A DNA stretch of 20,000 nt from Chara braunii (taxonomy: Eukaryota > Streptophyta > Charophyceae > Charales > Characeae). The first letter of the stretch is position 1. Every line of letters begins with the position of its first letter. The notes beneath the pieces are model-generated. The model was not told where the DNA came from and searched no databases. It worked only from the letters and a program-made list of their open reading frames with translations. This document shows, piece by piece, positions 7,891 through 17,202 of the stretch. The DNA is taken from positions 1,986,653 through 2,006,652 of the forward strand of contig BFEA01000248.1 of the NCBI GenBank assembly GCA_003427395.1, read 5' to 3'. Made by a program: the position numbers and the translations under genes.

Positions 7891-9259
7891 AGAGAGAGAG
7901 AGAGAGGAGGAGGAGAAAGAGAGGAGGAAGAGGAGGAAGAGAAAGAGAGGAGGAAGAAGAGGAGGAGAAGAAAGAGAGCAGGAAGAGGAGGAGCAGCAGG
8001 AGGAGGAGGAGGAAGGAACAGTAGGAAGAGGAGGAAGAGGAGGAAGAGGAGGAAGAGGAGGAAGAGGAGGAAGAGGAGGAAGAGGAGGAAGAGGAAGAGG
8101 AGGAAGAGGAAGAGGGAGAGGAGGAAGAGGCGGAGGATGAAGGGAAGGAGAAGTAGGGGAAGGAATATAGGAGCAGGGAATAAGAGGAGGAAGGAACGGG
8201 AGGAAGAGGAGGAAGAGGAGGAAGAGGAGGAAGAGGAGGAGAGGAGGAGAGGAGGAGAGGAGGAGAGGAGGACGATGATGAGGAGGAGGAGGAGACGGAA
8301 GAGGAAGGGGAAGAGGAGAAGAGGAAGAGGAAGAGGAGGAAGAGGCGGAGGATGAAGGGAAGGAGGAGGACAAGGAAGGGAATGAGGAGGAAAAGTCAAG
8401 GAAGAGAAGAAGAAGAAGAAGAGAAGTAATCGAGAAGGAGGAGAGGGGGAGGGTGTAGGAGAAGGAGACACGAAGGAGGAATAGAGAGAAAGAGGAGGAG
8501 GAGGAGGAAGAGGAGGAGGACGAAGAGTAAGACGAGGGGCAGCAGCAGCAATAGGGGTGATGATATTTTGCAGCGGCAACAGATGACGGGGGCGCTGACA
8601 GAAGGCGAGTGGAAGCAGGGACAGGACAAGAGGGAGGAAAGACGAAGGAGAAGAGGAAGGAGAGGGAGGGAAGAGGAAGAGGGAGGAGAGGGAGGGAGGA
8701 GGAAGAGACAGGTGAAGAGGAAGGAGAAGAGGAAGGAGGGGGAGGGAGGAGGAAGACGGAGGAGAGGGAGCCAGGAGGAAAAGGAGAGGGAGGGAGGAGA
8801 AAGAGGGAGGAGAGGGAACAACTACCGAATCACGACTGTGTATTCCAGAACGATAGGACGGAGGCAAAAGAGAGAGCGAGAACGACACACAGAGAGGGAG
8901 AATGAAGAGAGAGAGGGAAGGAAGAGAAAGAGAGAAAGGAGAGAGAGAACGTAGAGGGAGAGAGACGCAGGCAAAAGAGAGCGACAACGACAGGGAGAGA
9001 GAGAGGGAAGGCAAGGAAGAGACAGGGAAGGAGAGATAGAGAACGAAGAGCGAAGGTAGAGAGGGAGAAGGAACAGAGAGAGAGAGAGAGAGAGAGGGAG
9101 CGAAGAGAGGGAGAAGGGAGACAGAACGTGGAGAAGGGAAGAGACGGAGGCAAAGGAGAGAGAGCGACAGCAACAGAGAGTGAGAAGGAAGAGAGAGAGA
9201 GAGGCAAGGAAGAAAGGGAGAAAGAAGGGAGAGAGAGAGAGAGCTTGACGAGGGAGAAG

Positions 9260-9298
<39 letters not shown>

Positions 9299-9300
9299 GT
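7891..9300. repeat. long polypurine tract (GAGGAA / GAGA), about 1.4 kb
   Basis: The plus strand is almost entirely A and G. It starts as GAGAGAGA, passes into 9-base units AGGAAGAGG (clean at about 8027-8095), then irregular GAGGAGG and GGAGAGAGGG text. A 30-base segment starting GAGGAAGAGGCGGAGGATGA is repeated exactly at 8121 and 8336. Short mixed islands occur at 8525-8630 and 8815-8850. Minus-strand frames up to 430 codons here encode only Leu, Pro, Ser and Phe runs and are not genes. Confidence 0.9.
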
Positions 9301-9330
9301 CGACCGACATGACAGCCACTGAGACAACGA

Positions 9331-9427
9331 CTTCACCCGAATACAACGCACGGTCATTATCGCTGTATCTAGACTGAAAGCTGGCCCGAATACAGATACA
9401 ATTACCGTGCGTTCTAGTACGGGGAAG
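9331..9427 (+). mobile_element. foldback (MITE-like) element, copy 2, inside the purine tract
   Basis: The left arm, CTTCACCCGAATACAACGCA then CGGTCATTATCGCTGTATC, is opposed by GATACAATTACCGTGCGTTC and a degraded TAGTACGGGGAAG. The centre carries AGACTGAAAGCTGG, the family-specific loop text. It sits between two purine-rich blocks, with about 30 bases of mixed sequence on each side. Confidence 0.75.
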
Positions 9428-9457
9428 AAGGTGTCGCTCATCACCACTTGTTATTCG

Positions 9458-9755
9458 AAGAGACAGAGAAAAAGAGCGACAGAAAGAGAGAGAAAAAGAC
9501 AAAGAGAGAAAGAGAGAAAGAGAGAAAGAGAGAAAGAGAGAAAACGAGAAAGAGAGAGAAAGAGAAAGGAGAGTGGGAGATAGAGAGAAGAAGAGAAAAG
9601 AGAGAGAGAAAAAGAGAAAGAGAGAAAGAGAAAAAAAAAAGAGAGACAGAATGAGAGAACGAGAGATGAAGAGAGAACGAGAGATGAAGAGAGAAAGAGA
9701 AAAAAGAGAGACAGAGAGAGAAAGAGACAAAGAAGGGACAAAGTGGGAGAGAGGA
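9458..9755. repeat. polypurine tract, GAGAGAAA type
   Basis: Continues the purine tract beyond foldback copy 2 with units such as GAGAGAAAGA and CGAGAGATGAAGAGAGAA (duplicated near 9660-9695). The A fraction is higher than in the first block. It is free of credible coding. Confidence 0.9.
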
Positions 9756-10436
9756 CATATGTCACACATCCCACACATCAAATAAGTGCGTGACATCTCT
9801 CACCCCGTTATTCGAATAAAACGCATATGCTTTATTTCCGTACACACTAGTCGCAGTTGATTCCAACGTAACACACGTACGAAGGAACGCCCAAAAAAAA
9901 AAAAAAAAAAAAGGTGTGAAGGAGCGTAATCAGAGCGAGAGGACGAAAGAGCCACCCAACCTTGTTCTTTTCTTTGGTTTTTTTTTTAGCCCCCAGCTCG
10001 TTGTGGCGTCCTTTTTTTTAAGGAATTGAACTCATGATCTGTTTACACACGTCACACCATTCTTCTTCTTTCCTAATGTGTACCATTCAGCCTTACATGG
10101 GCCAGGTACAGACCAACCAGTTTTGCGACGATGACAGGAGGAGAAATAAGGAACGCAGGACAAAGGGGAAGACAAGGGAGAGAGAGAGAGAGAGAGGTGC
10201 GCTTTTTTTTCCGCTTTATCATTTTTTTTAAAGCAACGAAGCAGCCGCATAGTGAATGGAAAATAAGACTGACGTAAGACAGAAGCCGGGGTAAAAGAGA
10301 GGAGGGAGAAGGGGGCACACGGAGCGGAGAGGGGGAAGGGAGGTGGGGGGCGGAAGAGGATAAGGGAAGAAGGGGGGGAAGTGGGGGGAAGGGTGTGCAC
10401 ACGGGCACACACACACGTCCATTACAATGCAGCAAT
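9756..10436. other. no gene seen; mixed low-complexity spacer
   Basis: Includes GTTATTCGAATAAAACGC at about 9806, which may be a worn piece of a foldback arm, an A run at 9892-9912, T runs near 9980 and 10010, a short GA repeat (10178-10196) and G/A-rich sequence from 10300 to 10395. The frames overlapping this region are short and of biased composition. Confidence 0.6.
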
Positions 10437-10760
10437 GAAATTCGAGAAATTCGAGAAATTCGAGAGCTCGTGTGAAATTTGTGTGAAAATCGTGTGCAAG
10501 TTCACGCACGAAATTCGCGTGAACTTCATGTGAGATTCGTGTCAAATTCATTCCAAATTCGTGTGTGAAATTCGTGTGAAGTTCGTCTGAAATTCATTCG
10601 AAATTCATTCGAAATTCGCGTGAACTTCGTGTGAAATTCATTCGAAATTCGTGTGTGAAATTCGCGTGAACTTCGTGTGTGAAATTCGCGTGAACTTCGT
10701 GTGAAATTCGTGAAATTCGTGAAAAAATCATGAAATTTGTGTGAAATTCGTGAATTTGCG
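10437..10760. repeat. GAAATTCGTGT minisatellite
   Basis: Basic units of about 11 bases (GTGAAATTCGT and variants GTGAACTTCGC, CATTCGAAATT) repeat for about 320 bases. A longer sub-repeat ending GTGAACTTCGTGTGTGAAATT recurs near 10620-10690. Three 11-base units make 33 bases, so minus-strand frames give 11-residue peptide repeats of the EFHTRSSR kind. I take these as a by-product. Confidence 0.85.
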
Positions 10761-10789
10761 AAATCGAAATTACGGGGCATCCGCAGCTG

Positions 10790-11220
10790 GACCTCTCTTT
10801 CTTTTTTCTTTTTTTTCTTTTTTTTTTCTTTTTTTTTTTCTTTTTTTTAAACAAACAACCTCTCTTTTTCCTTCCTTACCTTTCTCTTCTTTTTTCCTCT
10901 CCTTTATTTTTCCTCTCCTTTTTAATCCTTTTTTTAAATGCTTTTTTCCCCCTCCTTTTTCGGAGGAGTGGTGTAGATTTTTAATTAACGGGAAGAAGGG
11001 AAACAAACACGAGTGAATAAACAAAATTACGAGATTAAAATTTTAATTAACTTTTTTTTTCCTATTTTATTTTTTAATTATTTGTAAATTTATTTTTTAA
11101 TTTATTTTTAATTTATTTTAGGGAGAAAAGAAAAAGAAAATACGTGAACACTATGATGGGGGGTATGAATAGTTCAAGATTTTTAGATTTTGTTTTTCCT
11201 TTTTTTTTTTTCCTAATAAC
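10790..11220. other. pyrimidine-rich then AT-rich low-complexity sequence, no gene
   Basis: From 10790 to 10970 the plus strand is dominated by T with C (CTTTTTTTTC units). From 10980 to 11120 it is TTTTTAATTA-like. At 11130-11215 an ordinary-looking AT-rich stretch follows. Nothing resembles a gene. Confidence 0.7.
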
Positions 11221-11237
11221 AACAGGCGGCGAAGGCC

Positions 11238-11268
11238 GGGGAGGAGGGGGAGGGAGGGGGGAGGGGGG
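11238..11268 (+). other. G-quadruplex-forming run
   Basis: GGGG, GGGGG, GGG, GGGGGG and GGGGGG runs are separated by one to five bases, meeting the usual four-tract, short-loop rule. Comparable potential exists at 5490-5514 and at 11706-11728 (four GGGG tracts separated by single A). Confidence 0.7.
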
Positions 11269-11334
11269 AGATGTTAATAAAGATGACGACAACAACCAGC
11301 GCACGGAGACGAGCGCTCGCATGCCCACGCGCTC

Positions 11335-11429
11335 CCCCGAATAGAACGTACGGTCATTATCGCTGTATCTAGACTGAATTTGGGCCAAATGCAGTCATAA
11401 TTACCGTGCGTTTATTCGGGTGAAGACGG
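11335..11429 (+). mobile_element. foldback (MITE-like) element, copy 3
   Basis: The left arm CCCGAATAGAACGTACGG and TCATTATCGCTGTATC are opposed by GCAGTCATAATTACCG and GTGCGTTTATTCGGGTG. The right arm has lost about three bases compared with copy 4. The loop text AGACTGAATTTGGG matches the family. Confidence 0.8.
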
Positions 11430-11748
11430 ATAGTCACCCGGCGCAGGCGATCCCCCTGACGAGCGCTAACTCGCGCACGTGCTGTGGCATGCAAAACCGC
11501 TCCCATGGCTGACTACAAAGGGGCCAGGTGAAGAGCACGCGCCGGTTTGCGCCCTCGCGCACGGGCTGATACAACGAGCCAAATTCTCGCTGTGCGCGTG
11601 CGCGTGCGGCGCTCAAGCTGCGCAACAGGCGCGAAACGAGCACGGCAGAAGAGGGGACGGAGATGACCCAAATATGAACTGCGCCGGAAAAGGAGAGGGA
11701 GCGACGGGGAGGGGAGGGGAGGGGAGGGAATGGAGATAGCTTGGAAAA

Positions 11749-11787
<39 letters not shown>

Positions 11788-11931
11788 CCCCGGCCTTCCC
11801 CGTTGTGCGGAGTTCCGCTCGTTCGTTGGGCGCAATGCGCGAGGCAGTTCGCTGTCCTCCCTGTCGAGGAGCTGACTGCTGTTCACCGACCTGTCCACGT
11901 GGCAGCAGCAGAATAGCAAAAAGAGAAGAGA
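11430..11931. other. GC-rich spacer with CT microsatellite, no recognised gene
   Basis: GC-rich mixed sequence with open frames of up to about 160 codons, none resembling a family I know. Frames on both strands are open, as expected of GC-rich DNA. It contains a G4 run (11706-11728) and a CT repeat of about 17 units at 11752-11785, which supplies the RERERER and SLSLSL runs in those frames. Confidence 0.55.
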
Positions 11932-12052
11932 AGACTACCGTCTTCACCCGAATAGAACGCCCGGTCATTCCCGCTGCATCTGGACTGAAAGTTGATTCAA
12001 ATGCAGCTATAATAACCGGCCAGGCGTTCTATTCGGGTGAAGACGGTAGTCT
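11932..12052 (+). mobile_element. foldback (MITE-like) element, copy 4, best preserved
   Basis: The arms at 11932-11961 and 12023-12052 are 30 bases long and perfectly complementary (left arm begins AGACTACCGTCTTCACCCGA). Pairing continues further in through CGGTCATT and CTGCAT with small gaps. The loop contains TGGACTGAAAGTTGATTC. Total length is 121 bases. No target duplication is obvious immediately outside the arms. Confidence 0.88.
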
Positions 12053-12224
12053 AGACCAACAAGAAGAACAGGATAGAATAGGAAAATCTAAGAGGAGGAG
12101 AGAAGACACACGCAAAAGGAGGAAGTAATAGGGGGAGTAGAGGTGCCGGGGGCGGGAGGGGGGGGGGGGCACAGATAAGCGTGAATACCCACCCAGCTGA
12201 GGCAAGGCGGTCGATGGGGGACGA

Positions 12225-13240
12225 TGAAGGATGATGGAGGGCGATGGAGGACAAACAGAGGGCAATGGAGGACGATGGAGGGCGATGGAGGACAATGAGG
12301 ACGATGACGGCTGATGGAAGACGACGGAGGATGATGATGGAGGACGATGGAGGAAGAACAGACGGCGATGGAGGACTACACAGAGGGCGATGGAGGACAC
12401 AGAGGGCGATGGAGGACGGCGGAGGAAGATGTAGGACAAGCAGAGGACGATAGAGGTCAATGGAGAACGAGTCGTCGGCGATGGAGGACAATGGAAGACG
12501 ATGGAGTATCATGAAGGGTAATGGAGGACGAGCAGAGGGCGATGTCGGACATGGAGGACGAACAGAGAGCGATGAACGACGAAGGGAGGGCGATGGAGGA
12601 CAATGAGGACGATGACGGCTGATGGAAGACGACGGAGGATGATGATGGAGGACGATGGAGGAAGAACAGACGGCGATGGAGGANGACACAGAGGGCGATG
12701 GAGGACGACACAGAGGGTGATGGAGGACGGCGGAGGAAGATGTAGGACAAGCAGAGGGCGATAGACGACAATGAAGGACGCGTCGACGGCGATGGAGGAC
12801 AATGGAAGACGATGGAGTATCATGAAGGGTAATGGAGGACGAGCAGAGGGCGATGGCGGACATGGAAGAAGACGGAGGACAGTGGAGGACGAACCGAGAG
12901 CGATGGCGGACATGGAGGACGAACAGAGAGCGATGAACGACGAAGGGAGGGCTGTCTCTTATACACATCTAGATGTGTATAAGAGAGAACCGAGAGCGAT
13001 GGCGGACATGGAGGACGAACAGAGAGCGATGAACGACGAAGGGAGGGCGATGGAGATGGGCGATGGAGATGTGCGATGGAGGGCAACGAAGGACAGTGGA
13101 AGGGAATGGAGGACGATGGAGGAACGAGCAGAGGGCCATGGTGGACAATGGAGGAGGACGAACAGAGAGCAATGAACGACGAAGAGAGGGCGATGGAGGT
13201 GTGGGCGATGGAGGTGGGCGATGGAGTATGGAGTACGCAT
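12225..13240. repeat. decamer-based higher-order minisatellite (GATGGAGGAC)
   Basis: Built from GATGGAGGAC and GATGGAGGGC decamers with variants (GAACAGAGGG, AATGAGGACG). A block of about 308-311 bases is repeated: ACAATGAGGACGATGACGGC lies at about 12291 and 12599, and ATGGAGTATCATGAAGGGTA at 12501 and 12812. A terminal motif, GAACAGAGAGCGATGAACGA, recurs at about 12560, 12921, 13017 and, with one change, near 13160. An adapter interrupts it at 12952-12986. A G run (12158-12169) lies just upstream. Frames here are repeat artefacts. Confidence 0.88.
12952..12986. other. Nextera mate-pair junction adapter left in the assembly
   Basis: CTGTCTCTTATACACATCT (12952-12970) is followed directly by AGATGTGTATAAGAGA (12971-12986). 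These are the two Tn5 mosaic-end halves of the Nextera circularisation junction, with only the final CAG missing. The same 61 bases precede (12891-12951) and follow (12987-13047) it exactly. Its translation gives the well-known contaminant peptide SYTHLDVYKR. This is not genomic sequence. Confidence 0.96.
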
Positions 13241-13244
13241 CTCA

Positions 13245-13520
13245 CCCCTCTCACAGAAGATTGAACTGTGCCCACTTTCTCGTCCAGATGCACGACAAGC
13301 ACTACTCCGTCGTGCTGTATCGAGGACGATGGAGGCTGCTGGATGATGGATTACGTGGCTTAGCCAGCTGTGCTGGTGTGGGCAATCAATCCCTCCTTGG
13401 AGGTGTGGGTGGGTGTGGGCGGTGTGCTCAACACCTGCCTGCTCATCGTTGGCGGCGTGCTCGGCTGGGCGGCTGGCTAGCTGGCCAGTCACGCACCCCC
13501 ACCTCGCTCCCGCCGTCGGG
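13245..13520 (+). other. mixed sequence with a possible short protein-domain remnant
   Basis: At 13263-13350 the plus strand reads NCAHFLVQMHDKHYSVV and then LYRGRWRLLDDG. The pattern HYS-hydrophobic-Y-R-x-x-x-W-x-x-x-DDG recalls the histidine box at the C-terminal end of ubiquitin-specific peptidase-like folds (GHY...W...DD). It is only about 30 residues, is fused in frame to minisatellite and loses character downstream, so it is a remnant at best. The following bases are G/T-rich. Confidence 0.25.
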
Positions 13521-13828
13521 GGACCTATCCGTCCACCCGCCCACCGACCGATCGATCGACCGACCCGTCGACCAAACTGCTCTCCCAACGACCGACCCAA
13601 CGACCGCCCACGACCTCCAACATTCGAAATGCCCTGGACCTTGCCGTTGTCCTTGTACATTCAAAGGGACCTATCCGTCCACCCACCCACCGACCGACCG
13701 ACCGACCGACCGACCCGTCTACCAAACTACCGACCCAACGACCGACCCAACTACCGCCCACGGCCTCGCTGCAATACACAACATTGGAAATGCATTTGGA
13801 CCTAGCCGTTGTCCTTGTTCGTTCAAAA
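13521..13828. repeat. 156-bp direct duplication with CCGA microsatellite
   Basis: GGACCTATCCGTCCACCC starts at 13521 and 13677, and both copies run to TTGTCCTTGT-x-x-TTCAAA. Each contains CCGA/CGAC tetranucleotide runs and the block CCAACGACCGACCCAAC. Copies differ by point changes, so the event is not very recent. Confidence 0.85.
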
Positions 13829-14186
13829 TGTTCGATCAGATCGAATGTATCTGGACTTCAAAACGTACGGCTACAGGTTGAATGTTGAGTAGTGGAGTGA
13901 GGGGCGAGATCAAGGTTTGTAGGCCCCGCCTCCTCCCTCCTCCTCCTCCTCCTCCCTGGCCAGCGTCCCAGGGGTGAGCTCCCATACCCCCCCCTTCATT
14001 GTCTCCACACTCTTCATCCTGGACCGTAGATGTTGGATTGGATGTTTTTATTTTGGCCGTCGATCATCTCAGGACGTACTCACGCTTGGTCTATCTTAGA
14101 TGTATCTGACCGCATTAACGGCCGGACATAAATGTATGTGACCGTGACTACGTCTAGAAACAAGTAAGAACGTCCTAGCCCTTTTA

Positions 14187-14218
14187 CCGTCCAAAAGGAC
14201 GGATCCCGATGAGCGGGA
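14187..14218. other. two adjacent short hairpins
   Basis: CCGTCC/GGACGG with an AAAA loop (14187-14202) is followed one base later by TCCCG/CGGGA with an ATGAG loop (14204-14218). No T run follows, so a bacterial-type terminator is not implied. From 13829 to 14186, CCT repeats (about 13925-13957), a C run and unremarkable sequence are present. Confidence 0.65.
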
Positions 14219-14276
14219 CCATAGATCCTGCCTGGTTACACTAACGTCCCAAGCTCAGTTGGTACCCCCATGAACT

Positions 14277-14375
14277 GGGGCTAGGTCCCACTTACACGAA
14301 TTAAGCGATATTGACCGTAGATTGCAAAGATCAACGGCCAGAATCTCTTAATCCGTGCAAGTCGGACCTTGCCCC
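14277..14375. mobile_element. second type of foldback element or inverted repeat
   Basis: The arms GGGGCTAGGTCCCACTTACA... (14277-14305) and its partner (14347-14375) match at 25 of 29 positions, with a 41-base loop that contains TTGACCGTAG and ATCAACGG. It is unrelated to the CGAATAGAACG family. Nearby GCTCAGTTGGTACC (about 14252) and GTTCGAATCC (about 14397) resemble the A and B boxes of tRNA promoters but are too far apart for a tRNA gene. Confidence 0.65.
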
Positions 14376-14489
14376 TGTTGAAATACGGACCCTAAGTTCG
14401 AATCCATATCATGGAGCATATGGAATCAGATGAGCAGAATAAATATTTATAATTCAAAAAAAAAAGGATAAACCCTGGTTACAGCTGAG

Positions 14490-15264
14490 ATGGGAGCTGT
14501 ACTTATCTTATCTGATTCTCTCTCTCATTTCTGTTTTTTCCTCAATGAAAAAGAACTACACTACAAAAACAAAACAGAGGAGCCCATGTGGCTAAAGGAT
14601 ACACACATATGTCTGCAACTAGCGACGGGCGAGCAAGGAGATGCCCCCCATATGAAATGTAATCTGCTTACCGTGGGCTCAAATTCGGCAAAATAGGTGC
14701 TCCAAAGACATTGAGGGGTTACCCCGGCTTACGAAAGAAAACCGAAGAGAGGGGGAGAAAAGAGACACGAATAAGAGAACGAAGGGCTACTCGATTTGTC
14801 TTGAAAATTGAGAGTGAATAAAGAGCTGGCAGACACTCCATTTCAGTTGAAATAAGGGCCTCGTTCGACATATTCTCGATCCGTAACCCTCCCGAAACAC
14901 CTTTCCGTTTTCCTTTGTGTAAACCACCCACTACCTTCCGGAGTGGAAGGCTAAGCCGTGAATATAACATACACCTCATGCTTCGGAGGCCGAGCACCAC
15001 CGCACCGAAATGGCTGGTGGCGCCAGCCAAAACGAAAGGAAAAAGCTCCCGGTTGTGCTTCGGCAAGCTTGGCACACAGTTATGCTCCATCGAGGCAAAA
15101 AGAGGCTCCAAGATAGTGTCCTTGCCGGTATACATGGTAAAAGCATTTTGATTCTTGCCTGGGCCGATAGCAAAACGACACGCCACTTTGAAAAGGCACA
15201 ATGGCAGGCTCTAGAGCCTTGAAGGTAGCTCATCAACTTAGGCTCATGTGAACACACAGCGGTA
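14490..15264. other. unrecognised sequence with open frames on both strands
   Basis: The minus strand is open for 160 codons (15201 to 14719), including FPFVLAGATSHFGAVVLGL and LPLRKVVGGLHKGKRKG. The plus strand is open over 15010-15222 (MAGGASQNERKKLPVVLRQA, ending HFEKAQWQALEP) and 14915-15151. I recognise none of them. Balanced composition and the absence of repeats make a decayed gene or an organelle-derived insertion conceivable, but there is no direct support. Confidence 0.3.
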
Positions 15265-15309
15265 NAAAANAAAANAAANAAANAAAAAAAAAAAAAAAAA
15301 AAAAAAAAC
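15265..15309. repeat. poly-A run with unresolved bases
   Basis: Five N bases lie among As, followed by an uninterrupted A run to 15308. This is typical of a poorly resolved homopolymer, or the A-tail of an inserted retroposon. No poly-A signal is clear immediately upstream. Confidence 0.8.
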
Positions 15310-15932
15310 AGAAACATCCCAACTTTTGCCTCGCTTTCGAAAATTGAGAGATATGGACAAGGCTCTTGATTTCTTAGACTCTGCAGGGGAAGGAAAGTTG
15401 GAATTGTTGGAAGTACTCTCAATGCGATCCTTTTCATGACTTCCAATCGATTTTTGAATTTTTTTCACCAAGAGTGTAGTAAAGCCATATACCACTCTCA
15501 AAATATGAGGCATCGAGAGTAGTGGAGGGGAGACACAATTATCGACCCTACCTCTTGTGCGTCTCCCTTTGCCAACCCCTCAATGTCCTACCGCCAAAAA
15601 GTACATATGGTTGCCCAGGAACGGACTGGACTTCATAGGGCATATTGTTCATTTGCTAATCTTGGCGGCAACATGGCTATAAGAGCTTTATTTTTTCTCC
15701 CTTTTTCGGATAGATGGGTAGATTGAAAGAGAGACAATCTAACCAAAAAAAAAAGAGGGAGGGACATAATGGAGATGGGTATCAATTTTCAATGCCTTAC
15801 TGTGCATACCTAATGTAAAGAGAGATAGAGTGAGAGAGGTTTTCATATTTGTTGCTAAACACTGTGTATCTTGGTTCTGTTGCGCATATTTCAGTGCCCA
15901 TGCTGTGAAGTGCAACCTACAGGTTAGGGTAC
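15310..15932. other. no gene seen
   Basis: Ordinary mixed sequence. AACCCCTCAATGTC at 15574-15587 is the exact reverse complement of GACATTGAGGGGTT at 14707-14720, so 14707-15587 could be bounded by a 14-base inverted repeat. Short GAGA-like and A-rich pieces lie near 15725 and 15820. Confidence 0.5.
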
Positions 15933-16034
15933 TACCATATTCACATGAATAAAACACTCGATCGTTATCGCTACATCTGTACTGAAAGTTGTGCAACTAT
16001 AATGACAGGGCGTCTTATTCGATTGAAGACGGTG
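15933..16034 (+). mobile_element. foldback (MITE-like) element, copy 5, most diverged
   Basis: ATTCACATGAATAAAACACT and CGATCGTTATCGCTACATC face ACTATAATGACAGGGCGTC and TTATTCGATTGAAGACGGT. The loop text TGTACTGAAAGTTGTG identifies the family. Arms carry several mismatches, so this is probably the oldest copy. Confidence 0.75.
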
Positions 16035-17202
16035 GCGTTGAAACATTGTTGCCCGCATCAGGCTACGAGTGCAAAGGTCACTCAAATGCCTTCCCGATCG
16101 TAACGCGGAAGCAAAAACGTAAAGCAAGCAAAATGAAGCAAAATAGCGGTGTCGCTCTAACCAAGCGTGTCACTTATACCTTTGACAATAGGACGAAGGT
16201 CTGGGAAGCATAACTTACCTCCTCCAAAAAGTTGCCAGCATCCTTCGGATATGTATACTCGTCAGGTTACTAATCCACATCGCGCAACTTTTACATTCAG
16301 TGTCAAATGCGAATCAACCAATTATATTTTGTAGTAGTTGGAATATAAGGCAAATCGTATGAACACGAGTTTTCGCTTAGAGCATTGATCTCCTAAGTCA
16401 CTTGGCATCGCTCCTAACAATGCACATAAAATGTCACTAGTCAAATTGTTATCCCATATTTTTTTTATTTAACCAATGAAGACACGATGACTCACACGCT
16501 GTGGTTGATAAACTTTATCAATGGAAACTTTTAAGGAGTGACACAATGACATTTGCTCACAATAAATGAAACATAGCCTTTTGAGTTCTTTACGATTCTC
16601 AAGGATCAATTGAAGCATGCCACAAGGTGATTTTTTCATGATGTGAAATGACTGAGAAAACAGTCTACCCAACTTTGTATCATTTTGTCTTTCGAGCAAA
16701 CCGTAGTGACCCGTAGTAACCCGGGAGTCCTTGTTTAGCTACCCTCATGCAAGATAATAAAGGGACTCGGTTTCCCAGGCATGGACCTAACCAGCAGACC
16801 AACAAATAGTTATCAATAAAAGGTTATAACCCTCCAGTAGTCTCAATTAGATAGGACGGTGGTTCTTTCATATATTTTACTTAACCATTTAGGACAATCC
16901 GCTCAACACAGTCAGTATAGTAGCATTATCAGGTCACACACCCGTTTTGTAGAAGAGTCTGTTAAAATGACCTCGACTTCAAAATACACAATATTTACGT
17001 GCATACAATGCAATGTATAGACCTTTTATCTTAAAATTGTCTACTAAAATAAGAAGTCTTAAACAATCATTGCCTTCAATCTTATTTTGGCAAATCTAAA
17101 TTTCATTGCGCACCGAGTTTTTCCAAACTTGGGTCCTATTTTTATTTATAAACTGGTACTCACAGTCGTTACATCCTAAATAGAACGAAAAAAAAAGACA
17201 TT
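16035..17202. other. AT-rich sequence, no recognised gene
   Basis: A short plus-strand frame ends at 16213 (KRVTYTFDNRTKVWEA) and a minus-strand frame covers 16469-16699. Both are under 80 codons and of no known family. No repeats beyond short A or T runs are visible. Confidence 0.5.

Noticed and set aside
7881-9173. Minus-strand open frame of 430 codons and similar long frames in 8396-9796
   Set aside because: They are Leu/Ser/Pro/Phe runs read from polypurine repeats. Absence of stops follows from base composition, since CT-only sequence has no stop codons.
10437-10760. Heat-shock-element array (alternating GAA and TTC)
   Set aside because: Spacing is wrong: GAAATTC has one base, and TTCGTGTGAA four bases, between modules, where two are required.
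10526-10854. Peptide repeats EFHTRSSR and similar
   Set aside because: Direct translation of an 11-base minisatellite. There is no start context and no non-repeat domain.
12051-13660. Long frames on both strands across the GATGGAGGAC array
   Set aside because: Peptide repeats mirror the decamer, several frames are open at once, and some cross the sequencing adapter.
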